A stretch of DNA of 64,000 nt, from positions 36,193,541 to 36,257,540 of the forward strand of contig BTRK01000004.1 of NCBI GenBank assembly GCA_036245805.1, in the 5' to 3' direction. Origin of the DNA: Pristionchus mayeri (taxonomy: Eukaryota; Nematoda; Chromadorea; Rhabditida; Neodiplogasteridae). Position 1 is the first letter of the stretch; each line of letters starts with the position of its first letter. The notes under the pieces were generated by a model. That model worked only from the letters and a program-made list of their open reading frames with translations. It had not been told where the DNA came from and searched no databases. This document shows positions 1 through 11,676 of this stretch, one piece after another. The position numbers were made by a program, and so were the translations under genes.

Positions 1-473
1 TACCATTACATTATTTTGATCGCAAAAGATACTTGAAAATCATGAAAATTAAAATTCATGAAAATCGAGAAAAAAATTTTTCGATTTTTTTCGAAATTTT
101 TGAAAAGTCTCAACATGCTTTCTATTCGAGTTTTTCAGAGTTATTTTACTTATTTGAGATGTTTTTATCAATTTAGTCACGTTTTAGAGCTGCTATCCGA
201 TGATTTTTAGAAAAGTGATTGTGAAATTGTGCGAGTCGGACGCTATTTTCGCCTTGGGAAGACCACTTGTCACGCCTAAGGAGAGCTACACTATATTTTT
301 CCTGATAGAATCGGGTATGGAGATTCCGAATATGAGCACCGCATACTTGAAAGGGTGGGGTTCCCGAGCCGGTAGAATTTATTTTACGTTTTGGATCGCA
401 GTTTTTCGTAAATTTCAATATGAAGATGACACCCACGAACATTACTGTCAACATAAAAGTTTCTCAAAATAAT
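1..473. repeat. Foldback-element arm fragment
   Basis: This stretch is a diverged direct copy of the right arm of the foldback at 17980-20829 (compare 20105-20610). The same words appear in the same order: repeated ATGAAAATCATGAAA and CATGAAAATCGAG motifs, the GAAGACCACTTGTCAC block, and GAGCCGGTAGAATTTATTTTA. The other arm would lie before the window. It ends about 10 bp inside the last exon of F-box gene A and appears to supply that gene's stop codon. Confidence 0.75.
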
Positions 474-2166
474 TTGCGAGCCAGTCTTCTCATATCTGAC
501 CTGCAATACAGCTATCTAACTGACTTCCAAATCTTCAAGATAGATAAATGAATTACTCACTCAAAAGCGGCGACATAAAATGGATCACTGAGCATTTTAC
601 TCTTCACGTTCAGTTCCATTCGGTTAATTCGGACTGATCCTAAGCATTTGCACACTGCATCGAACAGTTCAATGCTAACATCATTGAATCGTAGAACTTC
701 AATCCGGGAGCACAATTGGAGTTGTTTGCGCATTCTTTCTCGAGCCCGAGCAGCGTTTGGTCCCGGAGTGGGTTGAATCTCCGTGAATCGAATAACAATT
801 GCCATAGCATTAAGGAAATTGAAAAACCAACCATTGTGGTTGGTTGTATTGAGATATAAAGCCCCTATTGAACTTGCGCCTATCATACAGGAACTCATGA
901 TAATTATAAAAACTAGACAGAAGACTATGATAGACAGGGAAAACAAAATGGAAGATATACAGATAAAGGGTGAAAATGCAGCCAACAAAAGGGCTGAAAA
1001 GAACAGGCAAACGGATATAGAAATCGAGAATATTATCGCGCAGAGAAAGAGGAGGCACATTCCCCAATAGCCGCCCGAATTGAAGCACGATTTGATGTAT
1101 TCTTTCACAGTGTGGAGCGTATAGCACGTCATTCTCATCGCCTAGAATTGATGGAATAATATTCTCTAAAATACATCGTCTAGAGTTGAAACAAAACATA
1201 CCACTTCCAATCCGTCGGTGAATCTATGCAGAAATAGACGGGGAGGCGAAATGACCCCGATGGTCTAGAAACGAAACCGACTTGACGATTTATCTAACAC
1301 ACTGAAACATGTGTTAGGAAGCAACTCACATTCTGTTTGTTTTGATTCGGAGCATTTCCAGTTCTATCCCAGAGAGAAGCATCGAAATATCCCAAATCTC
1401 TATCCGTTATTCGCAGCCCTAACGTTATTTCGTCAGCCGTAGAATCACCGGGTCCAATATCAACAGCCAAGATCGTCCTTTTCTTGTCGAGGTATTCGAG
1501 CACGAGCGAGTCCCATTCGTGATTGATCTACGATTGAAAGATATGAAATATCATATTTGTATATGGAATACGAATCAATCCGGGATGCATCAATTTAGCA
1601 CTGGTAATTTTAGAACTCTTTGTATTTGAACTCAGTTATGAATTTGGGATACTTTATTTTTCACCCTCTGTAGAGTTCTAAAATGATCAGTTCTAAAATG
1701 ATACACCCCGGAATCAATTATCTACTGATTCTATACAATTGACGGACATCCGTTTCTTGCACATCCTCATGATATTCTTACACTCTACTCTGGTATAGGT
1801 CGCACAAGTTTAGAACAAGTGAGTTTGCAACTTGTAAAAAACGATTGTGTGCCCCCCCCCCTACGCTCAAGTCGACTTACAACTTGAAAACTAGTCTTAT
1901 TAAGTCTTTACAACATGCAAATTAGTTAATATAATAAAATTAGTTTACAAGTTGTAAAGCGGCATGAGCGTGGGGGAGGCACACAATTGTTTTTTACAAG
2001 TTGTAAACTCACCTGTTCTAAACTTGTGCGACCTATACCAGAGTAACCCAAACGTATAGCATTTATGAATGAAATTACTTACCAGTCTCACTCGGCGAGA
2101 TTGGCAAATCGGAATTATTCTTCTGATGATGTCCGGGGGCAGAGTTGTGAGGGATAAGTTCTGCAT
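464..2166 (-). CDS. F-box family protein A, with retained intron
   Basis: A divergent copy of F-box gene B (17750-21678). I propose exons 2166-2083 (F-box motif LTTLPPDIIRRI ending ...RVRL, donor GTAAGT), 1527-1330 (VLEYLDKKRT, homologous to VLEVLDIY in B), 1141-561 and 500-464. These sum to 900 nt, 299 codons plus stop. The third exon ends with CKCLGSVRINRMEL and AFE at donor GTGAGT, exactly as in B. Inside it about 80 residues are strongly hydrophobic; B has an intron there, and both of A's splice sites have decayed, so this looks like a retained intron that stays open. The last exon reads SDMRRLARK and then runs into foldback sequence that provides the stop. B's N-terminal start (MKSPPAK) is matched at 2430 by MKSPLAK, but that frame soon closes, so A probably starts at 2166 or is a pseudogene. 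A role as a ubiquitin-ligase adaptor follows only from the F-box. Confidence 0.45.
1788..2043. mobile_element. MITE, TA target site, in intron 1 of F-box gene A
   Basis: Terminal inverted repeats of about 65 bp begin CTCTGGTATAGGTCGCACAA and end with its reverse complement TTGTGCGACCTATACCAGAG. A TA dinucleotide flanks each side (1786-1787 and 2044-2045). There is no coding capacity. The TA duplication suggests mobilisation by a Tc1/mariner-type transposase, which is an inference. Confidence 0.8.
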
Positions 2167-2399
2167 GGCAAGAGTAGCTTCGTTCGGCTGATCTAGAATA
2201 CGAATACGAAATAGAATACGAATAACAGTTGGGAATATGATTGATGGATATTTTCGGCACGCCCTCTTTCCTCGCTTTCTTGTTAAGGACGCTCAACATA
2301 TATGTTCCATATATGATGGTGATGTATTATTGATCAGAAACAGTGGGAGAGTGCATAGGGGGGGGGGGGGGGGTCAAAAGCGACTGGAGATAATGAAAA

Positions 2400-2720
2400 T
2401 GAGGAGACGTTTAGCAAGTGGAGATTTCATTGGTTAAAATATACAAATTTAAATAGGAAATATTATTATTTTGACAAGAATATGGACTGCACTGAATGTG
2501 AGAATTACATGAGCGAACGAAATGAATGAGACAAGAAGGGGCGGGGCAAAACATCTTCTCGCATAGGTGATACGGGACAGGCAATACCTGAGGGCCATTT
2601 CTGGATTGGAATGAGAAAATTACAATAAATTGCCGGAAGTGAGAATTTCATGTGCGGGTGAAGTGAATGAGACACGAAGGCCGGGGAGAAAATGAAGGCG
2701 CGTGGGTACAATTGGCATTT
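2400..2720. other. Upstream flank of F-box A, shared with flank of B
   Basis: No gene. This matches 21665-21890 upstream of F-box B: AGATTTCATTG, TATTATTATTTTGACAAGAATATG, GAATGTGAGAATTACATGA and AGGGGCGGGGC recur in order. This extends the duplication beyond the coding exons. A G14 homopolymer lies at about 2360-2373. Confidence 0.7.
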
Positions 2721-2789
2721 ATGTGATAATCCAATAATGCATATTTTATTTTATTGTTTTTACTATTTTTAAAGATAATATTCGGTTGC

Positions 2790-4535
2790 TTAAGAGACAT
2801 TCCACGAGAAAACGCACCTTTTGGGAGGGGTCGACGGATGGCTTTTTTGCAATCCCCCTCAATATCTCGCTGGTGAAGTTCCCATACCGAGTGCTGATAT
2901 TTGGCCCAATATGAAGGGCTCTGGTGCACTTTCCGAAAAATGCCAGACCTGGCCCAAAAAAAAATCGAAAATTTCAATTTTTTGAAAAGTACGATATTAT
3001 AGGTTTTTCTGGAGTACTTTTTTATGAAAACAATGAAAAACATACTTAAAATTCGATCAGATGCCGATATAGTGTCGAAAACGTCAATTTTCGATGAATT
3101 TTGGCCGTCCTGACATTTTTTTAACGCTCTTTGCCAAAAATAACTTTATTTTCGGAATCGCCATGAAAAACTACGTATAATATCCAATTTTTACGAAAAT
3201 TCAGGAATGCGCTCGGAAGTTATGGTTTCCAGAACATTGCGACTCTAGAGCAAACTCTCAGAGAAAAACCACCACACTTTCTCCAAATCACGCCGAATGG
3301 ACTCTTTTGAACATCGAAACTTATTTATATATCGAATCAAACGATTTGAGATCATGATCATGCAATTTGAAGTCTTAATCTTGAAATTTGCACTTTTAGA
3401 AATTCGAAATTTCTAAGATTTCCCAAATATCGATATTTTATTTTTCAAATTTTTCGAAATTTTGCGATTTTGGGGCACTCTGAGATTGCTATTTGAAATT
3501 CAACCACATCATTTTTCGCTCAGAATTACTTTATCTAACGGATATAATCATTTGCGATTGGTTTGGAAGCCATCTGGCGAAATTTAGTTTTTCGAAAATT
3601 TCGATCCATTTTGAAAAAATGAAGAACAAAATTTCGCTAGATCTCTTCCAAACCAATCGCAAATGATTATATCCGTTAGATAAAGTAATTCTGAGCAAAA
3701 AATGATGTGGTTGAACTTCAAATAGCAATCTCAGAGTGTCCCAAAATCGCAAAATTTCGAAAATTTTGAAAAATAACGCATTTTCTCGAGTTTTCAAATC
3801 ATGAGAGTGTTCAATTTAGTGGTATATGTACAAAAACGATATGATTATACATAAAAATACATAATACGTAATATGGGGCGTTTCCAACGATTGAAAACCT
3901 AATTATGACGAAAAAATATCGATATTTGGGAAATCAGAGAAATTTGGAATTTCCAAAAGTGCAAATTTCAAGATTAAGAGTTCAACTTGCATGATCATGA
4001 TCTCAAATCGTTTGATTCGATATATAAATAAGTTTCGATGTTGAAAAGGGTCCATTCGGCGTGATTTGGAGAAAGTGTGGTGGTTTTTCTCTGAGAGTTT
4101 GCTCTAGAGTCCATAACTTCCGAGCGCATTCCTGAATTTTCGTAAAAATTTGATATTATACGTAGTTTTTCATGGCGATTCCGAAAATAAAGTTATTTTT
4201 GGCAAAGAGCGTTAAAAATTTTTCAGGACGTCCAAAATTCATCGAAAATTGACGTTTTCGACACTATATCGGCATCTGATCGAATTTTAAGTATGTTTTT
4301 CATTGTTTTCATAAAAAAGTACTCCAGAAAAACCTATAATATCGTACTTTTCAAAAAATTGAAATTTTCGATTTTTTTTGGGCCAGGTATGGCATTTTTC
4401 GGAAAGTGCACCAGAGCCCTTCATATTGGGCCAAATATCAGCACTCGGTATGGGAACTTCACCAGCGAGATATTGAGGGGGGTTGCAAAAAAGCCATCCG
4501 GAGGTTGGTACGTTTTCTCGTGGAATGTCTCTTAA
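2790..4535. mobile_element. 1.75-kb near-perfect palindrome (foldback FB1)
   Basis: The left arm starts TTAAGAGACATTCCACGAGA and the right arm ends with its reverse complement TCTCGTGGAATGTCTCTTAA. Arms of roughly 830 bp match almost base for base, including the stretches around 2860-2950 and 4385-4470, and 3490-3570 and 3650-3730. The centre is near 3610, with a spacer under 100 bp. There is no coding content, and A/T runs dominate. The ends differ from the 26.4/29.8/56.3-kb foldbacks, so this is a separate family. Confidence 0.85.
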
Positions 4536-5801
4536 ATATGGAACTACAGGGTGTCTCAAAAATATTGACCCACATGTTACCTCGAATATACACTGTCATT
4601 TAATAGTCAGTATGACTGCTCAAGTCTGCCTACTACTCCATACCATACCTGCATAATACTTGCCTTGCATTCAAATTAACATATTCTAAATGCTGGTGCG
4701 TAGTCAAATGTATGTCGGTTGTGAGTCACCTTGACCCGCTACTGATTTGGGCGAAACCTTCGTCGTAAAATAAAGCCAGTAAAGCAATCTCTTGTTAACT
4801 AAGCTGTTCATGGAGGGCAACCATTCCACTTTAAGGTACTGTTGTCGAAATGAATCCGTGGATTCTAGAAGCAGGAAATATGCAATTTACCAAGGTGTAT
4901 TTTTGGCTGCATAAAATTCGAATTTTTGGAGTTTTGTTCAACATGGCGAGAACTGGCTGTAAACGTGCATGGCTATTAATAGTGTCTAAGTGTGATTTTT
5001 AGAATAATACAAATGGATGAAAACGGCGATTGAATTGTCCAAATACGCGGAAAAAAATGGTAAATAGCGGCAGTTAGAAAAATTTTGGAAATTATTCTGA
5101 TGCACGATGACTATACAGCTGGGCAGGAATCGTATATGTACAAACCTTAATGGTAGTGTATCACGACTCTACTTGCATGAATCGCGAAAGTTATTAGTTA
5201 GGCAGCTACATATCATTGAATCTAAAACCGTAGATTGGGGGCCTTTCCTACGAAAATCGTTCAAAATTCATTGTTGGACGTAAAGACGTGGAGCTGAATG
5301 AAATTAATAGCTTATTTATGATCACTAATATCTTGCGTAAATCGGATGACTATTACAGCCCTAGTCTTTTTCGAATGTGACTGTGAATAATGAAATCACA
5401 TTTAATGTGAAAAACTAGCCAAACTCACCCAATAAAGTTTTCAAAAGATAAAACTCAAGAACTCTTGGGACTAAACCTCTGGTGTTAACCTAACCGTTGA
5501 GAAGTAACTTAGTTGTACACTGCCAAAAGCTGGGGTTGAAGGGAATTAATTGATGTCTTTGAGAGGACACTAGATACACAATGTGACAAGAAACACTGAA
5601 CTAATCGTATAAAGGCCAAAATTGCCCCAGATCGGCTAACAACAGTCAAACGTTTTCTTGTTATTTGAAATATTTTATGCAACAATAGTAGTTAAATTTA
5701 GCATGGAATTTATACGGAGTGCAAGCTGGTTTAGAAACAACATAAATTACAAAATATTGTGAGGATGTGATTTTAAGCATTTTAAAATATCCTGCTGATA
5801 T
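4536..5801. other. Intergenic, no gene seen
   Basis: A/T-rich sequence with no convincing exon on either strand. CAGGGTGTCTCAAAAATATT at about 4548 resembles the terminal bases of mariner-like elements, but I found no matching opposite end. Confidence 0.5.
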
Positions 5802-6697
5802 TCACGAGAGGTAGGGACAATTGTCTCTCGTGCGCAGGGTTATAATTTCATTATCCAAGGTCAAAGTGCCACGGCTAATACTTAGTAGACAACACTTATT
5901 CACCCTATTCTCTAATTTCAGCATAAAATCGTGTCCAAGTAGAGCTCTTGATGGACAATGGTGATCATATGAAATGAGAAATGAATGTGAACATTTTTGA
6001 GATCCGATCTGAATCGCGCACTCTACTTTTCCAATGAATTTGAAGGATCTTCCGGCAGCTACTTTTGCTGTTTTAGAGGTAGGTGAGATCAGGCTTGGCG
6101 GGAGCAGCTTTGCTGTTGAATGCGGGATGTAACTCCACTTTGCTCCTGTGTCCCACAACGCGGGGATAACCTGATGTGCTAGGACGAGCGGAACGTGCGG
6201 TAGTTCTTGCGGTTTGTCGGAAGAACACCTTCCCGAGTCAAGGTGCGAGTGCTCGCGGTTGCAAGAAGGAAGTGAGGCAAGCGACGGTAGCCTTCCGAGC
6301 TCACAATCTTCGTTCTTATTGTATCCACTATTTTAGCGGGATTAGCTGATGATTGACGACGGTAATATTGAAAATGATGTAGACTATAACTGAAATATGT
6401 TCTTGATCTTCAGAAATACAGTTATTGACTTTAAAAAGATAAACATACCTCCGAAGGTTAGTAGACCCAGAGCCACGAAACCCAGCAATACTTCTTTCCC
6501 TTCGAAGCCGGTCATGTAGACGACGGACCTGTTGATAGGAGGTATTTAAGCATGTGAATAAACATATGAGAAAGGTGACATACATACATCAAGTCGAAGT
6601 AATGACAATGTTTAGTTATTGTGACCATGGTAGTACTACCAATAATAACGATGTAAACGAGAATGAAGAGCAATCCAGGAACTGATATTAGATACAT
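5802..6697 (-). pseudogene. Membrane-anchored retropepsin-like protein, copy P1
   Basis: Proposed exons: about 6697-6588 (start MYLISVPGLLF and a hydrophobic helix), about 6534-6449 (a second helix, LLGFVALGLLTFG, donor GTATGT) and 6389-5802. The last exon holds a retroviral-type aspartic protease fold: catalytic WDTGAKWSYIP, a flap-region strand FIGKVECAIQIGS, and the distal ALLGHDFM. Proteases of this fold act as dimers with one DTG per subunit. Compared with copy P2, the frame breaks between the membrane segment (stop near 6338-6340) and the protease domain, so a single product cannot be made without a frameshift. It lies between F-box genes A and C1, matching P2 between B and C2. It may be a retroelement-derived domain taken up by a host gene; I see no gag, RT or integrase around it. 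Confidence 0.6.
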
Positions 6698-7098
6698 TTG
6701 CGCTGTATGGAAGAATGATTAGAAAAATGATATGGATAAGAAGAAGAAGAACAATACGGGCACCTTTCCACTAGGTTGGGGGCAGATTTTGGAGCATATC
6801 ATGCTATCAAAGGAAACAGGGTGATGTGATGTGGAAAAGTGATTTGTTGTGGAAAAAGAGGGCATGATGAACAAATCTCACTGTAAATCAAAAGACAAAG
6901 GCGACCCAATCCCGAACAGGAGTTGTCTGAAGAGCAGTGATGATTTAGAATAGATACGATTAGATATCATAATGTAGATTAGATAGAAACGATTAGGCAC
7001 GATGTAGATTAGCATGGTTTATCAACAATGAACAGTGCAATTCATAAGTGAGGAAGAGTGAGATTAGATGAAGGAGCTCCACACGGTCCCAGATTATT

Positions 7099-8437
7099 TC
7101 ACTGTTCAGGTGATAATCTCGAATTGTGTGTGATTGATAATCTTCGACTAATCCCGTTGTAGGCTGAAATTAAAATTTTAAAATCAGAAGATCAAAGGTA
7201 TACATTAAACCTTTAATTTTATAATCACTGAATTGGAGATTCTCATTGTTAACGTCAATCGAGCAGGTCGAATCGAAGTGCAATTTCTTCCCCGTTTGAG
7301 GCAGTTCCTGAAAATGTTTTCCAATTATAAAAAAAAGTTAAAATAAAACAACACACAATGATGAGACGTTTCACACATTCTTCCGGGAGGAAATTAGCAA
7401 AATGAATATTCGTAATGATCAGCTCTTCGAGTTTTCGTGAGAACATTCCAACAATGATGGGAGCCCAATCGACATCACTAACTCCGAAGAAGTAGTGACT
7501 TTTGTAGGGAACTCCCTTTATTTTGTGCTGACAAATGCGCAATACTCGAATGTGAAAAGACAAGTTCAGAAGAAAGTCAACTCAAATTAAATCATAGTTC
7601 AGTATGTGAAAAAAATCTTACCAGGATCGTCAATATCTACTTCCTTTAGGTCCAACTGGAAAGTGCTGATCATAGGAGCGATTGTTTTGAGAAAGTCCCT
7701 GAGGATGCATCGATAATTATGAGTAAATGAATAAAAACATACGCTGCTTCTCTGGATAGTGCCTCCTTCTCAATACTGAGATGCATTGAGGTAATTTGTT
7801 TTCCTTCGATCAGGTTAGCCACAACATTTACTTTAGCGGGGTCACTACACTCCTATAGGTCAACTTTCCTAATATTCCTCCCCATACATGCACTCAAGTA
7901 CTCAATAACATTGTTGTTTACATCCATTTCATTGATTCTCATTGTGAAGGTCTGAAACTCAAAATAAGTTCGATGAAAAAATATAACCTAGAAATAGCAG
8001 TTATAAAATTATACGTGATTGATCGAATTTCTGGAGCACAGTATTCGAGTGAATGCGAATGATGGCTCTCGAATCAAACGATGTTTGAACAGTTTGACGC
8101 TTCTAGATATGCTGGGAACTTTCATCGAGACACGAATGTTTTTTCCCTGAATTTTCTACTCGCTCTCAAATGTGAAACCAACGCTTACCGATCCATCGAC
8201 TTTGAGCTCATCAATAAGGGATATGTTAGGCCGGAGCATTGCGTATTCATCGGAGCACATTTTGAGGGTGTGAGAGGTCTGAAATAACAGTTGAAAATAA
8301 TATTTTTTGATTAAAAGTAAAAAACTAACTAATCTGAACGGGAGTAGGCACTGCGGCGCATAGCGAATGATCTTCCAAATTAATTCAAGAGGCAACTTCT
8401 CGAAAGTTGCAACAGCCTTGTCGAGTTGATCGGCCAT
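7099..8437 (-). pseudogene. F-box family gene C1, premature stop in exon 4
   Basis: Eight exons with consistent phases: 8437-8330, 8278-8189, 8146-8015, 7951-7743, 7698-7622, 7580-7357, 7307-7211 and 7163-7099. Together they make 1002 nt (333 codons plus stop). Exon 1 carries the F-box (LPLELIWKIIRYAPQCLLP ending FRL). Exon 2 has CSDEYAMLRPN. The rest is a family-specific C-terminal domain with FSRKLEELIITNIHFANFL. An in-frame TAG at 7855-7853 (KVDL*EC) interrupts exon 4 where copy C2 reads DLRDC. The exon 6 acceptor is TTTGAG where C2 has TTTCAG. All eight exons match C2 in length except the last. If expressed, readthrough would be needed. Confidence 0.8.
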
Positions 8438-9231
8438 CTAAAGAGTTTTAGCAAATATTAAATACAATTAGCATCAATAATAAACTTTATAAATAAACTG
8501 AAAAGTGCATTGAAAAAGGAGAAAAAAACAAACCTAATTTTCGCACCTCAAAATGGGCGGGAAAATAACATGGAACTGTAATTGGCAATCAATTATTCCC
8601 TTATTTTCATTTGTACACAATCAATCAGTCAGACAGTCAATGAGCGAGATAGCATGGCAAACGAGGAGAGTCAGTTGACTAATTGTGGATATTGTAGACC
8701 GAACAATGAGAGCTGGTATCAATCGAAGATACGAAGGTTAAGAAGAAATAGGTCAGTACTAGGGTTCTCTTATGGAAAAATGTGTATCGTCATTTCCGAT
8801 ATGTTTCGGGGGCTCTATACTGCGGATGAGCTTTTATTTATATATTGAACCTTAAACATACCCGAAAAGGCAACATAAAATTTCCAATAAGAGAAACCTA
8901 GTCAGTACTCCCGGCGTCACGCGCGCAACTCACGTGCAGTTTGCACACGCATAGGTCTCAGGACGGTCTTGGTGATAAATTTGCGCGGGATGGCGAACCC
9001 GCCTTGCCTGGAGCCTCAACATAATTGGCTGTAAGAAAGACACGTTGGCGCCTAGGAATTTAGATAAACAATTTTTTATCACATCCTTGAGTAGATGCAA
9101 ATTAAAATGAGGATATTCAAGTGATTCATGAATGAAATAACAGCATTAGCGTCGAACATGTTGATCAATTATCGTTGAAAAGGAGGAACTGAGCATAGAC
9201 TGTGCGTTATTACTACTAAATTCCGTTAGAA
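8438..9231. other. Intergenic between F-box genes C1 and D1
   Basis: No reliable gene. The word CACCTCAAAATGGGCGGGAAA (8547-8567) and the segment around 8635-8760 recur at 28395-28415 and 28700-28830, upstream of C2. This marks the shared intergenic region of the two blocks. Confidence 0.6.
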
Positions 9232-9717
9232 TTACTCATCATTTCTCGAAGAATGTTTGATTTTGAGAGTCGGTTTATACGATGAATTGCCTGCAAATTT
9301 ATTGTTTTTTTTTCATTTTGCTAAACATTTGAACTCACATCCGATGGAGCAATTGTTTTCTACGTAATCGAATTCGGTTTCATACCAATTGCACGTCACT
9401 TCAAGCCAAATGTTCTTTTCAAGCAATGGCGTACTCTGAAATATGGGAACAAATTATTTGATAGTTGATACTTTTAAAAAAGAAATTGACACCTGCATCA
9501 GCATTTCCGAGCCGTTACTATCGAGATAAATAAGGTAGAAGGTGTTTTCAATCCGCACTTTATCAACATTTCTTGAGAAAATATCAAGAATTATCCGTGA
9601 CCAGTCCATATTTGGTGCTCCGAAGAAGAAATTTCCTTTATGATTCTCATCATAATTCATTTCTTGAGAAATACGAATCACACTGACCAGAGAAGATTCA
9701 AGCAGGAAGGGAATTAA
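9232..9717 (-). pseudogene. F-box family gene D1, 5'-truncated remnant
   Basis: Only the last three exons of the family are recognisable: about 9717-9493 (VIRISQEMNYDENHKG, NFFFGAPNMDW, FSRNVDKVRIENTF), 9434-9339 (LEKNIWLEVTCNWYET) and 9290-9232 (YKPTLKIKHSSRNDE then TAA). They align exon for exon with D2 at 29489-29706, 29332-29428 and 29037-29110. Nothing resembling the F-box exon or exons 2-5 is found upstream, where the sequence becomes unrelated at about 9720. Confidence 0.75.
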
Positions 9718-9719
9718 TT

Positions 9720-11676
9720 TTGGAAAGAAACTTTTGCATCAGCCTAATATTTTTGATAATGACCTAGAATTGTTCTAATGAGAGCCCAGGCTCGAATTAT
9801 AATGCAAACAATATTCACCGAGTTTGTCTCTTCGATCGTCGTACCTCTCACATCGTAGACGATTTTTCTTACCTACGAGAATGAGCTCTGAAGGGAAATA
9901 AAGGAATGCTCGCAGTCTTACCATAACCTTTTCATATATTTTTTTCAGGCTCTCGGTTCTCCTCTGATCCGTTTCGGCAAGCGATCCGCTCCAGATGAAG
10001 AAGACATCGTCGATGAAGACGGAGAGCTCATGGAGCGGTTCGTCCATCTTGTTTTGATGTTTTGACGGACTAAGATGTTTTTGTTTTGACGCCCGGTGCG
10101 ACAGATTCCGTGGGAAACCCCAGTACAGTGCTTTTTTAAAACTAATATTTTGTATGGCTTTCAACAATACGTGCGAAAACCCCAGAGGCGGTATGATGTT
10201 TCATTGTTGTTTTTTTCCATGACGAATCTCTCGGTTCAACGGGATTCATTTTGCTTCAGACTAGGCAAACAGTTTATGGTACGGTAGCCAAAACGGAATC
10301 TTAGAATTTTTCTCTGACCTCTCATCATCTCACTTGCTATGCAGAGAGAAATGATGAGAATCCTACAAATAATTTTTTATTCCTACCGTATCTCCTGAAT
10401 CGACGAATGACTTTATTCCAGATATGCTCGCGCTCCCGCCTCCGCACCGCTCATTCGATTCGGGAAGAGATCCCCGGACACCTCTCCTCTGATCAGGTGA
10501 GAACAAACTACGGGAACTACTAGGATATAAATATGATTAAAGCATGTTTCGTCAATTATCATGATAAGAAATCGAACAAGCAGTAGTCTCTTCGATATGA
10601 AGAGTAGCAAGAATGACACCTCCTCCTCTCAGATTCGGTCGCGCGCCCTCGTCCGCGCCTCTGATCCGCTTCGGGAAGCGTTCCTCGACCGCTCCGTTCG
10701 TCCGCTTCGGCCGCACCGCGTCCGCGCCTCTCATCCGCTTCGGCAAACGGTACGCTACCGTAACCATATCCCGGATACTGAAGATACCGTAATCCTGAAA
10801 TTCCGTACAAGACCGTCACAATTTCAGATCCGCGATGTAAGCCACGCACCGTCGCTCTCAAGTCTCTCCCGTCGATCGATCGATGATCCTCCCCACTCCT
10901 ACCGTATCCCCCACTGTGCCACGACTATTCTACACAGGAGACTCCGCCCCTCGCCAGTACAGTACCCTCTCCTCGATTGATTTTCGATTTTTTTCTTTTA
11001 CCCGATACTCTGATTCGATCTCACTCCCCTCTCTCTGACTCTCTCTCCCTCCCTTTGGGAACCTCTCTCGGTTGTTGCAGCAGTTACCGTATTAGTCCCC
11101 CGTTACACCACACCACCACACCACTGTGATGGTGCCAATTAGGAAAGTGCACGCATGTCTCGACGCACTCGTCGCACTCATTCACTTCGTCTCGCCACAC
11201 CATTCCGACGAGCTTATTCTATTCACCACATACACGTTTCCTGTATTTACACGTCCCCGATCTAGATGAATATCATTGATCCTGTTTATAACACATACGA
11301 TGGGAAGTGAACCAGAGACAGAGAGAGAGAGACGGCACACGATTGTTTCAATTCTAAAATAAAACAAGATGCCATCACCCATTGCGGCAGAGGAGCGTAC
11401 TACACAAAATCACATACGAAGTCTCATGAAAATGATGCGTCTTAATCATAAAGAGTCATCTATCGGAGGCTTATCCGAATTCCACGATATTTAATCTACG
11501 AACTATATTATCCCATCATTCATCTCTCGAGCGCACGCAACGATTGATCAAGTCAGCACGCAACATTTTATCCATTGCTGCTTATGTTTACACAAATCGA
11601 GTAGTAGACGGAGAGACTCCTTATGGGAGCTCGGATAGGACTTGGGAGATACTAGACTTGGAGGGCGATGGATCTT
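9720..11676. other. Unique spacer with degenerate GC-rich repeats
   Basis: No supported gene. From about 9960 and again from 10420 to 10760 the words CCGCTTCGGGAAGCG, GATCCGCTTCGG and CGCGCC recur at irregular spacing, forming a degenerate minisatellite. This keeps long frames open on both strands without a recognisable protein. TACCGTA heptamers and C/T-rich runs follow (10750-11120). Confidence 0.5.

Noticed and set aside
9775..10167. 130-codon minus frame upstream of D1 as the missing F-box half of D1
   Set aside because: It has no F-box motif and no similarity to exons 1-5 of D2 or C1/C2; part of it is the GC-rich repeat.
10561..10980. 139-codon + strand frame rich in Arg/Ser/Pro and the overlapping minus frames
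   Set aside because: Generated by the degenerate GC-rich repeat and C/T-rich flank; frames are open on both strands at once and show no domain.
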